64,000 bases of DNA from assembly GCA_018828385.1 (NCBI GenBank), contig JAHJVE010000020.1, positions 248,001 to 312,000 on the forward strand. The letters run 5' to 3'. Source of the DNA: Gammaproteobacteria bacterium. Lineage in GTDB: Bacteria > Pseudomonadota > Gammaproteobacteria > Burkholderiales > Rhodocyclaceae. A model generated the notes under the pieces. The model was not told where the DNA came from. It searched no databases and worked only from the letters and a program-made list of their open reading frames with translations. This document shows, piece after piece, positions 27,760-36,274 of this stretch. Both the position numbers and the translations under genes were made by a program. The stretch's first letter is position 1. The number at the start of each line of letters is the position of its first letter.

Positions 27760-30700
27760 ATGAAAGCTGTCATGTCCAACATCAAAGACTTCATCACCAA
27801 AGTTCAGTCGGTATTTAATACAGGGGATGCAACTGAGCATTCCTATCGCTCAGCAGTTGAATACCTGATTTCCTCGACAGCAGAAACGATCACGGCGATT
27901 AACGAACCGAGGCGAGTTGCCTGCGGTGCGCCTGACTTCATTGTTTATCGAAAAGATATCGTTGTCGGCCACATTGAGGCCAAGGATCTTGTGATCAATC
28001 TGACCTCCTTGAACGACTCGAACAAGGAACAGAAGGGGCGCTACCTTGGAGCGCTGCCGAACCTCATTTATACGAACTGTCTAGACTGGGAGTTTTACCG
28101 GAATGGAGAGCAAGTCGCGGCGGTTTCGATTGCCGTCCTGAAGAACAACACGATCCTGCCGCTAACTGATTCCTACAACGAGTTGGAAAGGCTTCTCGAA
28201 GATTTCGTCGTTCAGAAGGCGCAGACCATTACATCTCCCAGTGTTCTGGCGAAGATGATGGCCGGCAAAGCTGGTCTAATTAAGAACGTGTTGCGTAGTG
28301 CTCTGGGCCAAGACGAAGGCCTCAAAACCGAAATCGAACAGCAGTACCAAGCATTCAAACGGCACCTGATCCACGACATCAAGCATGAAGACTTTGCGGA
28401 CATCTACGCCGAAACGATCGCCTACGGTATGTTTGCAGCTCGCCTGCACGATACATCGCTCGATACCTTTAGTCGGCAAGAGGCGTTGGATCTGCTGCCG
28501 AAGTCGAATCCCTTCCTGAGAAGTCTCTTTGGCTATATCGCTGGTCAAGACCTCGATGACCGGATCCGATGGATCATCGATGACCTGGCTGACGTTTTCA
28601 GAGCGGCCAACGTAGCCAAGATCCTTGAGGGTTTCGGGCGAATGACGAGTCGTAAAGACCCGTTCTTGCACTTCTACGAGACATTCCTCGCTGCCTACAA
28701 CCCGAGCAAGCGTAAGGCTCGTGGCGTCTGGTACACGCCGGAGCCTGTGGTGAATTTCATCGTGAAGGCTGTCGATGAAGTTCTTGTTAGTGAATTTGGC
28801 CTTGTTGATGGGCTTGCTGATACCTCCAAGGTCACAATCGATTGGGACGTTGGTCAGACGAACAAGCAGGGGAAACGAGTCACGATCAAGAAGGACGTGC
28901 ATCGTGTTCAGGTACTCGACCCGGCAACCGGTACAGGCACATTCCTCGCTGAAGTCATCAAGCAGATCGCACCGAAGATCAAAGATGTCGCCGAGGGCAT
29001 GTGGTCATCGTACATCGAGCAAGACCTGATTCCCAGAATGCACGGCTTTGAGTTGCTGATGGCGTCTTATGCTATGTGCCATATGAAGCTGGACATGATT
29101 TTGACAGAGCTTGGCTACAAGCCGACCGGTGCGCCCCCTCGCTTGAGCGTCTATCTAACGAACAGCCTTGAGGAAGGGGAGCCTGCCAACCAAACACTTC
29201 CGTTCGCTCAGTGGCTGTCAAACGAGGTAAAGCAGGCCAATACGATAAAGCGCGACATGCCAATAATGTGCATCGTCGGCAACCCGCCGTACTCAGGCAT
29301 CTCTCAGAACATGGGAGCCTGGATAAAAGGTCTGATCGAGGACTACAAATACGTTGATGGCGTCCACTTCAAAGAACGCAAGCATTGGCTCCAAGATGAC
29401 TATGTGAAGTTCATCCGTCTCTCTGAGAATCTGATCGAGAGCAACGGTGAGGGTGTGCTGGGCTTCATCACGAACCATGGCTACCTAGACAACGCGACCT
29501 TCCGTGGTATGCGATGGCACTTACTCCAGACCTTCGACAAGATCTATGTGGTGGATCTGCACGGTAACGCCAATAAGAAGGAAGTTGGCCCCGGAGGTCT
29601 GGCGGATAAGAACGTTTTCGACATTCGTCAGGGTGTCTCCATCATGATCGCGGTCAAGCGTTCGACAGACGAGAAGGCAAAGGAAAAAAAGCCGCGGGCT
29701 CGTGTCTTTCACAAGGAGATCTGGGGCGCGCGTGCCTCGAAATACGAAGCTCTCGAAGGTATGACGACGCTTGGTGAATTTGGCTTCACTGAGCTGACTC
29801 CGGATGCCCCGTCTTACCTATTCAGGAGCATCGACGACACCGAACGCGTACGCTATGAATCTTTCTTTAGCCTGGCCGATCTCTTCAAGGTCAAAGGCCT
29901 TGGCTTTCAGTCTTCGCGTGACAACCTTGTTGTCGGCTACACGAAGGCAGAGCTGATCTCCAACATCGAATACTTCGTGTCCGACAAGAACACCGATGAT
30001 GCTGTTCGAGACAAGTTCTTCGGTGGCAAGAAGGACGGCAAATACACGAGGGGTGATACCCGCCAATGGGATCTGCCCAATGCACGAAAGGTCCTCCAGA
30101 AGAGCGACGATTGGCGTAACGACATTCTCAACACGCTCTACCGTCCGTTCGACATCCGGCCGGTGCTCTACCGTTCCGACATGGTGGATTGGCCTCGCCC
30201 GGAAACCCTGAACAACATGAAACGCGAGAACCTGTCGCTGATCATGAACCGGCAATCGAAAGAGGAGTTTGGCATTCTCTGTTCGAACATCATCACCGAG
30301 CGCAAGCTTGCTGCGGCCTACGACGGCAGCACGACAGCTCCACTTTACGTCTATCCGGTCAAAGATGGCATCGCAGGGGAGCGCATCGTCAATTTCGACG
30401 AAGAAATCTTCAAGAAGCTGAAGGCCCTTGGTAACGATGCTGAGCGTGGTGAGCCGAACGAGGTAGATGTCTTCGAATATATCTATGGCGTGCTCTACAG
30501 CCCGGATTATCGCGAGGACTTCGCTGAATTCCTGAGCCTCGATTTCCCGAGAGTGCCGTGGCCGGATTCACCTGCTGAATTCTGGATGTTCGCGGACACC
30601 GGCAAGGAGCTGAAGAACCTGCACTTGATGCTCGATAGTGCCATCGGCAAGCCGTCATTCCCCCTAACTGGGGTTGATGGGGGAGGCCTGGTCGAAGCCG

Positions 30701-30960
30701 GTCGATTCAAGGACCACAAGATCTGGATCAACGAGATGCAATACTTCGAGGGCGTGCCCCAAGAGGCTTGGGAAACCTATTTCGGGGGCTATCAGCCGTT
30801 GCAGAAGTGGTTGAAGGACAGAAAGAATAGGAAGCTGTCGTTCGATGACGTGAAGACATATCAGAAGATCATTCAGATCGTGGTGGAGACGAACCGCATC
30901 ATGAATGAAATGAAGAAAGCAGGTAGCACCGAGGCTGAAGGCGAAGATCTAGCCCCTTGA
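27760..30960 (+). CDS. Single-chain restriction-modification enzyme (type IIG/ISP-like)
   Basis: Fusion of nuclease and N6-adenine methyltransferase (1066 aa; MSNIKDF at 27772 is an alternative start). A PD-(D/E)xK-type nuclease site is seen as Asp59...Glu73-Ala-Lys75. LDPATGTGTFL near residue 387 is the AdoMet motif and NPPY near 508 the catalytic motif of adenine methylases; the C-terminal third would be the target-recognition domain. No helicase motifs lie between nuclease and methylase, unlike type ISP enzymes such as LlaBIII, so it is nearer type IIG. Codon use is less GC-rich than its neighbours and it is flanked by 40-bp direct repeats. These signs point to acquisition by transfer. Confidence 0.88.
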   Translation: MKAVMSNIKDFITKVQSVFNTGDATEHSYRSAVEYLISSTAETITAINEPRRVACGAPDFIVYRKDIVVGHIEAKDLVINLTSLNDSNKEQKGRYLGALPNLIYTNCLDWEFYRNGEQVAAVSIAVLKNNTILPLTDSYNELERLLEDFVVQKAQTITSPSVLAKMMAGKAGLIKNVLRSALGQDEGLKTEIEQQYQAFKRHLIHDIKHEDFADIYAETIAYGMFAARLHDTSLDTFSRQEALDLLPKSNPFLRSLFGYIAGQDLDDRIRWIIDDLADVFRAANVAKILEGFGRMTSRKDPFLHFYETFLAAYNPSKRKARGVWYTPEPVVNFIVKAVDEVLVSEFGLVDGLADTSKVTIDWDVGQTNKQGKRVTIKKDVHRVQVLDPATGTGTFLAEVIKQIAPKIKDVAEGMWSSYIEQDLIPRMHGFELLMASYAMCHMKLDMILTELGYKPTGAPPRLSVYLTNSLEEGEPANQTLPFAQWLSNEVKQANTIKRDMPIMCIVGNPPYSGISQNMGAWIKGLIEDYKYVDGVHFKERKHWLQDDYVKFIRLSENLIESNGEGVLGFITNHGYLDNATFRGMRWHLLQTFDKIYVVDLHGNANKKEVGPGGLADKNVFDIRQGVSIMIAVKRSTDEKAKEKKPRARVFHKEIWGARASKYEALEGMTTLGEFGFTELTPDAPSYLFRSIDDTERVRYESFFSLADLFKVKGLGFQSSRDNLVVGYTKAELISNIEYFVSDKNTDDAVRDKFFGGKKDGKYTRGDTRQWDLPNARKVLQKSDDWRNDILNTLYRPFDIRPVLYRSDMVDWPRPETLNNMKRENLSLIMNRQSKEEFGILCSNIITERKLAAAYDGSTTAPLYVYPVKDGIAGERIVNFDEEIFKKLKALGNDAERGEPNEVDVFEYIYGVLYSPDYREDFAEFLSLDFPRVPWPDSPAEFWMFADTGKELKNLHLMLDSAIGKPSFPLTGVDGGGLVEAGRFKDHKIWINEMQYFEGVPQEAWETYFGGYQPLQKWLKDRKNRKLSFDDVKTYQKIIQIVVETNRIMNEMKKAGSTEAEGEDLAP

Positions 30961-31158
30961 TCCGTCGATGCCCGCTTTGGCCGAGTTGCACGCGTTGCCT
31001 GTAAGGCGGCTTTTAGAGCGCAGCCGACGCTCGAATGACTGAAATTCAGAACGCTCGACCGGCCGGTTATGGCCGGTTCGAGCCAGATAAAAAGAGGGTA
31101 ACCAGAACCCCTCCATCGCAAACATGGTGTTCGCTATCGGTCGTTACATTGAAAACCG
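30961..31158. other. Spacer downstream of the R-M gene
   Basis: No gene seen. A short hairpin, ACCGGCC (31058-31064) / GGCCGGT (31071-31077) with loop GGTTAT, lies about 100 bases after the R-M stop and could act in transcript end formation, but it has no T-run. Confidence 0.4.
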
Positions 31159-31198
31159 AATTTCAATTTTGGCCAAAATTTCCGGTTGACCGTAGCAA
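31159..31198 (+). repeat. Dispersed repeat, copy 5 (right direct repeat of the R-M segment)
   Basis: Exact 40-bp match to copy 4, in the same orientation; the two bracket 3.7 kb that contains only the R-M gene. Flanking bases outside the 40 bp differ. Confidence 0.95.
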
Positions 31199-31230
31199 TC
31201 TCCAAACCGGCCGGATCGCCGTCTTTCGCG

Positions 31231-31323
31231 TCATTTCCCTGCGCCAACCCATGCAGCTGCCTGGCAGCAGGAGATTTCGGCATAAACGTGGAGGTCGATG
31301 GCGATTAGCTCGTCGGACTTCAT
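31231..31323 (-). pseudogene. Truncated amidohydrolase remnant (30 codons)
   Basis: The frame starts MKSDELIAIDLHVYAEISCC and stops after 30 codons. It aligns with the N-terminus of the intact amidohydrolase at 9255-10121 (MNTDALIAIDFHTHAEVSCC), but the second metal His is Tyr (HVY for HTH). Its ATG overlaps the vanR stop as ATGA, as a functional coupled gene would. Homology ends a few codons later, about 30 bases before dispersed repeat copy 5. The rest of the gene has apparently been deleted. Confidence 0.75.
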
Positions 31324-32015
31324 TCATGTCTCTCAGGAATGAGTAGATTGTCGTAGCGCAGCCCGATCTGGGCGTGTTCGCGCATGAGCATTTCGACGCG
31401 GGCGGCTTCGCCTTTTTCGAGCGCGTCGAAAACCAGCCGGTGGTGCAGCTGGGCGATGCGCAGGCGCTGGTGGGCCTGGTCGAGTTCGGCCCGGTCGATG
31501 ATGATCGAATCGGCCGAGGCGAAGGGCAGGTGGTTGTTGCGGGCGATGGCGTCGGCGATGACGCGGCGGTCGTCGGCGTCGACGATGGCGGCGTGAAAGC
31601 GGGTGTTGACCTCGCTCCAGGCGCCGATGCTTTCTTCGGTCAATTGCGCGGCGCCGACGATGGCCTCGCCTTCGTGCAGGCAATCGAGCAACACTTCCCG
31701 CGTTTTGGGATCCAATCCGCGCTCGGCCAGCAGGCGGGCGGCCAGACCTTCCAGCACCCCTCTGACCTCAATGGCGCATTGCACGTCGGCCGGAGAGAAG
31801 ACGCGCACGGCCAGGGCGCGTTTGCCGACCCGTTGCAGCAGGCCTTCCTGCTCCAGTGTGCGAAAGGCCAGCCGAACCGGCGTGCGCGAGACGCCAAGCG
31901 CCTCGGCGACGGGGATTTCGGCGAGGCGCTCGCCCGGCGCGTAGTGGCCGTCGATGATGCGTTTGCGCAGGGCGGCGACGATGCTGCTGTTATCGGCAGA
32001 GATCATTGGATCCAT
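31320..32015 (-). CDS. vanR: GntR/FadR-family repressor of vanillate demethylase
   Basis: Regulator of 231 aa with a winged helix (EIPVAEALGVSRTPVRLAFRTL near residues 33-54) and an FCD ligand domain with the metal-binding His of FHAAIVDADDR and LHHRLV. It is divergent from vanAB. The intervening DNA carries three copies of ATTGGATCCA-type sites, matching the reported VanR operator. I take the start at 32015 (MDPMISADN); a second ATG lies three codons on, and a longer frame to 32045 would cover the operators. Confidence 0.92.
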   Translation of the reverse strand: MDPMISADNSSIVAALRKRIIDGHYAPGERLAEIPVAEALGVSRTPVRLAFRTLEQEGLLQRVGKRALAVRVFSPADVQCAIEVRGVLEGLAARLLAERGLDPKTREVLLDCLHEGEAIVGAAQLTEESIGAWSEVNTRFHAAIVDADDRRVIADAIARNNHLPFASADSIIIDRAELDQAHQRLRIAQLHHRLVFDALEKGEAARVEMLMREHAQIGLRYDNLLIPERHE

Positions 32016-32083
32016 AAATTCATTATTGGTTGATAAGTTGCACAATTATAGATACGATTGGATCCATTCTGTTTGGATCCAAT
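32005..32083. promoter_or_regulatory. van promoter region with three VanR sites
   Basis: ATTGGATCCAT (32005-32015), ATTGGATCCAT (32057-32067) and TTTGGATCCAAT (32072-32083) lie between vanR and vanA. The last two are 15 bases apart centre to centre and sit just before vanA; the first covers the vanR start codons. The known VanR operator is the palindrome ATTGGATCCAAT, so both genes should be repressed without vanillate. Confidence 0.88.
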
Positions 32084-32101
32084 AGAGAAAGAGCCCACAT
32101 T

Positions 32102-33145
32102 ATGTTCCCAAAAAATACCTGGTATGTCGCCTGCACCTCCGATGAAGTGACGGAGAAGCCGCTCGGTCGGCGCATCTGCAACGAGCTGATGGTTTTCTTC
32201 CGTGGCGAAGGCGGCGAGATCGCCGCGCTCGAGGATTTCTGCCCGCATCGCGGCGCGCCGCTGTCGCTCGGTTTCGTCAAGAACGGCAATCTGGTTTGCG
32301 GTTATCACGGCCTGGAAATGGGCTGCAAGGGCCACACGGTCGCCATGCCGGGCCAGCGCGTGCGCGGCTTTCCGGCGATTCGCCATTTTCCGGTGGTCGA
32401 GCGCCACGGCTTCATCTGGGTCTGGCCGGGCGATGCCGCGCTGGCCGATGTCGCCGAATTGCCGCATTTCGAATGGCAGGGCAATCCCGAGTTCGCCTAT
32501 GGCGGCGGGCTGTACAACATCGCCTGCGACTACCGCCTGATGATCGACAACCTGATGGATCTGACGCACGAAACCTATGTGCACTCGACCAGCATCGGCC
32601 AGCCGGAAATCGACGAAACGCCGTGCACGACCAAGGTCGAGGGCGAGCATGTGATGACCAGCCGGTTCATGAACGGCATCGAAGCGCCGCCGTTCTGGAA
32701 GGCCAACCTGCGCCTCAAGGGCTTGCCCGACGACCAGTTGGTCGACCGCTGGCAGATCTGCCACTTCAACCCGCCCAGCCACATCATGATCGAAGTCGGC
32801 GTTGCGCTGGCCGGCAAGGGCGGCCACGAAGCGCCCGAGGAATTCAAGGCGGCGAGCTGGGTGGTCGATTTCATCACGCCGGAAACCGATACCTCGATCC
32901 ACTATTTCTGGGGCATGGCGCGCAAGTTCCGCGTCGATGACCAGAGCGTCACCGACCAGATCCGCGAAGGGCAGGGCAGGGTCTTTGCCGAAGACCAGGA
33001 CATGCTCGAATTGCAGCAGCGCAACCTGCTGGCCTGGCCGGACCGCAAGCTGTTGCTGCTCAACATCGACGGCGGCGGCGTGCAGGCGCGCAAGATCATC
33101 GACGCCCGGCTGGCGGCTGAAGCCAGCCTCGCCAAGGCGGCTTGA
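32102..33145 (+). CDS. vanA: Vanillate O-demethylase oxygenase subunit
   Basis: Rieske non-haem iron oxygenase (347 aa) that converts vanillate to protocatechuate and formaldehyde. Rieske ligands Cys47 and His49 (FCPHRG) and Cys66 and His69 (CGYHG) are present, and the mononuclear iron site is in DNLMDLTHETYVH. The start at 32102 (MFPKNTWYVA) fits the family. It is followed by vanB after 11 bases. Confidence 0.95.
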   Translation: MFPKNTWYVACTSDEVTEKPLGRRICNELMVFFRGEGGEIAALEDFCPHRGAPLSLGFVKNGNLVCGYHGLEMGCKGHTVAMPGQRVRGFPAIRHFPVVERHGFIWVWPGDAALADVAELPHFEWQGNPEFAYGGGLYNIACDYRLMIDNLMDLTHETYVHSTSIGQPEIDETPCTTKVEGEHVMTSRFMNGIEAPPFWKANLRLKGLPDDQLVDRWQICHFNPPSHIMIEVGVALAGKGGHEAPEEFKAASWVVDFITPETDTSIHYFWGMARKFRVDDQSVTDQIREGQGRVFAEDQDMLELQQRNLLAWPDRKLLLLNIDGGGVQARKIIDARLAAEASLAKAA

Positions 33146-33156
33146 GGAGGCGGATC

Positions 33157-34122
33157 ATGAATGCCGAAACCTTGCGCGTCATCGTCGCCCAGAAGGCGGT
33201 CGAGGCGACCGATATCTGCCGGCTGGAACTGGTCCGCGCCGAAGCCGGCGCACTGCCGGCTTTCACCGCTGGCGCCCACGTCGAACTGCATCTGCCGGGT
33301 GACCTGCGCCGCGCTTACTCGCTGTGCAACGACCCGGCCGAAACACATCGCTACGTGCTCGGCATCCTCAAGGATCCGCAGTCGCGCGGCGGTTCGCGGG
33401 CGGTGCATGAGCAGCTGAAGGTCGGCGATGAGTTGAACATCAGCCTGCCGCGCAATCATTTTGAACTGGATCCCAAGGCCGAAAGCAGCCTGTTGCTGGC
33501 CGGCGGTATCGGCATCACGCCACTGCTCGCCATGGCCGAACAACTCCAGCGCGAGCAGGCGGCCTTCGACCTGCACTACACGACGAGCACCAGCGAGCGC
33601 ATGGCTTTCGCCGAGCGGCTGGCCAACGCGCCGTATGCCACCAAGGTGCACTTCTACCTGAGCCAGGAAAACCCGGCCCAGCGCCTTGATCTCGATAGCG
33701 TTCTGGCCGCCCCGGTGGCCGGCCGCCATCTCTATGTCTGCGGTCCGCAGCGCTTCATCGATGCCGTGCTGGCCAGCGCCCGCCAACAGGGCTGGGACGA
33801 AGCCTGCCTGCATTGGGAATTCTTCGGCGGCGCGCCGACCGACAGTGCGGCCGACACCGCCTTCGAACTGGAAATCGCCAGCAGCGGCCAGGTGGTGCCG
33901 GTCGCCGCCGGCCAAACCGCCCTCAAGGCATTGCTCGCCGCCGGCGTCGACGTGCCGATGGCCTGCGACCAGGGCGTTTGCGGCACCTGCCTGACCAAGG
34001 TACTGTGCGGCGAGATCGACCACCGCGACCTTTACCTGATGCCGGACGAGCAAGCCGCCGGCGACCAGTTCATGCCCTGCTGCTCGCGCGCCAAGTCGCC
34101 GCGTCTGGTGCTCGATTTGTAA
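33157..34122 (+). CDS. vanB: Vanillate O-demethylase reductase subunit
   Basis: Class IA reductase (321 aa): FMN-binding N-terminal barrel (RRAYSLCNDP), NADH-binding domain (LLLAGGIGITPLLAMA near residue 113) and C-terminal plant-type [2Fe-2S] domain with the Cys cluster CDQGVCGTC and a later Cys in PCCSR. It supplies electrons to VanA. The ribosome site GAGGAGG precedes the start. Confidence 0.94.
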   Translation: MNAETLRVIVAQKAVEATDICRLELVRAEAGALPAFTAGAHVELHLPGDLRRAYSLCNDPAETHRYVLGILKDPQSRGGSRAVHEQLKVGDELNISLPRNHFELDPKAESSLLLAGGIGITPLLAMAEQLQREQAAFDLHYTTSTSERMAFAERLANAPYATKVHFYLSQENPAQRLDLDSVLAAPVAGRHLYVCGPQRFIDAVLASARQQGWDEACLHWEFFGGAPTDSAADTAFELEIASSGQVVPVAAGQTALKALLAAGVDVPMACDQGVCGTCLTKVLCGEIDHRDLYLMPDEQAAGDQFMPCCSRAKSPRLVLDL

Positions 34123-34143
34123 GCCGCGCAGAACCGAGCCGCC

Positions 34144-35628
34144 ATGTACCCGATCCGCCTGTGGTCCGTTCGCCATGCTCATGGCTTGAGCCGGTTTTAC
34201 AGCCTGTTCTCCCGGCTGGCGCCGGTGGTCTGCAAACCGCTCGCCAAGGTGCTCGGCACTCAGCGCCTGGAAGCCGTGTTGCAGCCCATCGAAAAACACG
34301 CCAAGGGCTTGTTCTTCGACTGCCAGATGTGCGGCCAGTGCGTTTTGTCGGCGACCGGCATGGCCTGCCCGATGAACTGCGCCAAGGAAATGCGCAACGG
34401 CCCCTGCGGCGGCGTGCGCGCCAACGGTCATTGCGAGGTCAAGCCGGAGATGCGCTGCGTCTGGGTCGAGGCGACGGCCGGCGCCAAGCGCATTGCGCCC
34501 GATCACCTGGCGCACCCGACGCCGCTGCTTCCTGCGGTCGACCGGAAAAAACAGGGAAAATCGACCTGGATCGAAGTCGTCCATGGCCGCAAGGATCCGG
34601 CCTTCGCACCGCCACCCGGCCCGCGCACGACGCCGGAAGCCGAAGGCAGCCCCTTCGAGACAGCCTGCCGCTCGGGCGAGTTCATCGTCACCGTCGAAAT
34701 CGCCCCGCCCGATTCGGCCGACCCGGCCGATCTGCTGGCCCGTGCCGAACGCTTTCGCGGCCTGGTGCACGGCATGAACATTACCGACGGTGCCGGTGGC
34801 AACTGCCATATGTCGAGCGTCGCCGCCTCGGCCATCCTCGCCGCGGCCGGCCTCAACCCGGTCTATCAGGTGGCCTGCCGCGACCGCAACCGCATCGCCA
34901 TCCAGGGCGACATTCTCGGCGCTGCGGCGCTCGGCGTGCGCAATGTGCTTTGCCTGACCGGCGACGACGTCAGCCAGGGCGACCATCCGCAAGCCAAGCC
35001 GGTGTTCGATCTCGACGCCGTATCGCTGCTCCACGTCGCGCGCGGCATGGTTGATCGCGGCGAATTCGCCTCCGGCCGGCCGCTCGCCACGCCGCCCCGG
35101 CTGTTCATCGGCGCCACCTGCAATCCCTTCGTGCCGCCCCACGCCGACCGCATCGCCAATCTCGAAAAGAAGATCACCGCCGGCGCCCGTTTCATCCAGA
35201 CCCAGTTCTGCTTCGACGTCCCGCTGCTCGAAGATTTCATGCGCGAAGTCCGGGCCCGTGGCCTGCATGAGAAGGCCCGCATCATCGTCGGCGTCGGCAC
35301 CCTGTCGTCGGCCCGCGCCCTGCGCTGGATGGGCGAACACGTGCCCGGCGTGCATATCCCCGAAGCCCTGCTCGCCCGCATCGCCGCCGCAGCCGACCAG
35401 AAGGCCGAGGCCAAGCAGATATGCATCGAGACCATCCAGGCCATCCGCGCCATCGAAGGCGTCGCCGGCGTGCACCTGATGGGCCACAAGAACGACCAGA
35501 CCCTGGCCGAGATCATTCGCGAAGCCGGTATCGCCCCTTTTTTTGCGCCAAAAACCACCTCGCCGACGTGGCTATTCACCGCTGCACGACACAACAATCA
35601 GGAGACCGAACATGAACGACATGAATGA
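34144..35628 (+). CDS. MetV-MetF fusion: methylenetetrahydrofolate reductase with N-terminal zinc-type domain
   Basis: Protein of 494 aa in two parts. Residues 1-115 form a MetV-like domain with eight Cys at 60, 63, 66, 75, 79, 88, 97 and 105 (CQMCGQC...CPMNC...GPCGG). Residues about 175-480 form a MetF barrel (TVEIAPPDSAD, GMNITDG, CLTGDD, GARFIQTQFCFD). In acetogens MetV and MetF are separate proteins of one complex. Here the gene heads a corrinoid methyl-transfer operon, so it probably oxidises methyl-tetrahydrofolate from demethylation to methylene-tetrahydrofolate. A repeat-derived linker (about 131-145) joins the halves. It overlaps the next gene by 17 bases. Confidence 0.88.
   Translation: MYPIRLWSVRHAHGLSRFYSLFSRLAPVVCKPLAKVLGTQRLEAVLQPIEKHAKGLFFDCQMCGQCVLSATGMACPMNCAKEMRNGPCGGVRANGHCEVKPEMRCVWVEATAGAKRIAPDHLAHPTPLLPAVDRKKQGKSTWIEVVHGRKDPAFAPPPGPRTTPEAEGSPFETACRSGEFIVTVEIAPPDSADPADLLARAERFRGLVHGMNITDGAGGNCHMSSVAASAILAAAGLNPVYQVACRDRNRIAIQGDILGAAALGVRNVLCLTGDDVSQGDHPQAKPVFDLDAVSLLHVARGMVDRGEFASGRPLATPPRLFIGATCNPFVPPHADRIANLEKKITAGARFIQTQFCFDVPLLEDFMREVRARGLHEKARIIVGVGTLSSARALRWMGEHVPGVHIPEALLARIAAAADQKAEAKQICIETIQAIRAIEGVAGVHLMGHKNDQTLAEIIREAGIAPFFAPKTTSPTWLFTAARHNNQETEHERHE
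34530..34563 (-). repeat. Degenerate dispersed repeat, copy 9 (linker of the MetV-MetF gene)
   Basis: Read on the minus strand: GATTTTCCCTG, TTTTTTCCGGTCGACCGCAGG. It keeps the layout of the family with several substitutions. In the gene it encodes VDRKKQGK in the interdomain linker. Confidence 0.6.
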
Positions 35629-36274
35629 GGAAGAAAGCCAGCTCGTCGAATGGCTGGCCGACATGAACGAGGACGACGCGCTGCCGCTGGCCAAGCGCAT
35701 GCTGCTCGAAGACGGCAAGAACCCGATGCGCGTGCTCGACCTGTGCCGGGCGGCGATGGACATCGTCGGCAAGCGTTTCGAGGAAGGCGAATACTTCCTG
35801 CCCGAGCTGGTGCTGGCCGGCGAAATGCTCGACATCATCGGCAGCATCGCCAAGCCGCTGATCAAACAGGGCGACGGCGAGGAGGTCAAGAAACTGGGCA
35901 AGGTGCTGATCGGCACCGTGCATGGCGACCTGCACGACATCGGCAAGAACATCGTCTCCTTCATGCTCGACATCAACGGTTTTGAAGTCAAAGACATCGG
36001 CATCGATGTGCCGGTAAAAACTTTCATCGCCGAAATCGAAGCCTATCAGCCCGATGTCGTCGGCCTCTCCGGCTTCCTGACCCTGGCCTTCGATTCGATG
36101 AAGGAAACCATCGCCGCCTTCGACCAGGCCGGTCTGCGCGACAAGTTCAAGATCATGATCGGCGGCGGCCAGATCGACGAAACCGTGCGCAACTACACCG
36201 GCGCCGATGCCTTCGGGGTCAATGCGGTCGAGGCGGTGAATCTGTGTCGTGGGTGGACGGGAGCGGCAGCATGA
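35612..36274 (+). CDS. Cobalamin-binding corrinoid protein of a methyltransferase system
   Basis: MtvC/MtaC-type protein (220 aa). The N-terminal helical cap (about residues 5-90; CRAAMDIVGKRFEEGEYFLPELVLAGE) precedes the B12 domain with GTVHGDLHDIGKNIV, His108 being the lower cobalt ligand, then LSGFLT and GGGQID loops. It accepts the methyl group from the aryl methyl ether via the first methyltransferase and hands it to the second. I chose the ATG at 35612, which has AGGAGA upstream; it overlaps the end of the preceding gene. Confidence 0.94.
   Translation: MNDMNEEESQLVEWLADMNEDDALPLAKRMLLEDGKNPMRVLDLCRAAMDIVGKRFEEGEYFLPELVLAGEMLDIIGSIAKPLIKQGDGEEVKKLGKVLIGTVHGDLHDIGKNIVSFMLDINGFEVKDIGIDVPVKTFIAEIEAYQPDVVGLSGFLTLAFDSMKETIAAFDQAGLRDKFKIMIGGGQIDETVRNYTGADAFGVNAVEAVNLCRGWTGAAA

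Noticed and set aside
34093..34143. A separate promoter for the corrinoid operon after vanB
   Set aside because: The 21-base gap has no credible -35/-10 or -24/-12 pair; read-through from the van promoter is simpler, though a promoter inside vanB cannot be excluded.
32902..35487. An 861-codon minus-strand frame opposite vanA, vanB and MetV-MetF
   Set aside because: Low-complexity Gly/Ala/Asp/His/Arg translation typical of an antisense frame; the three sense genes have intact catalytic motifs.
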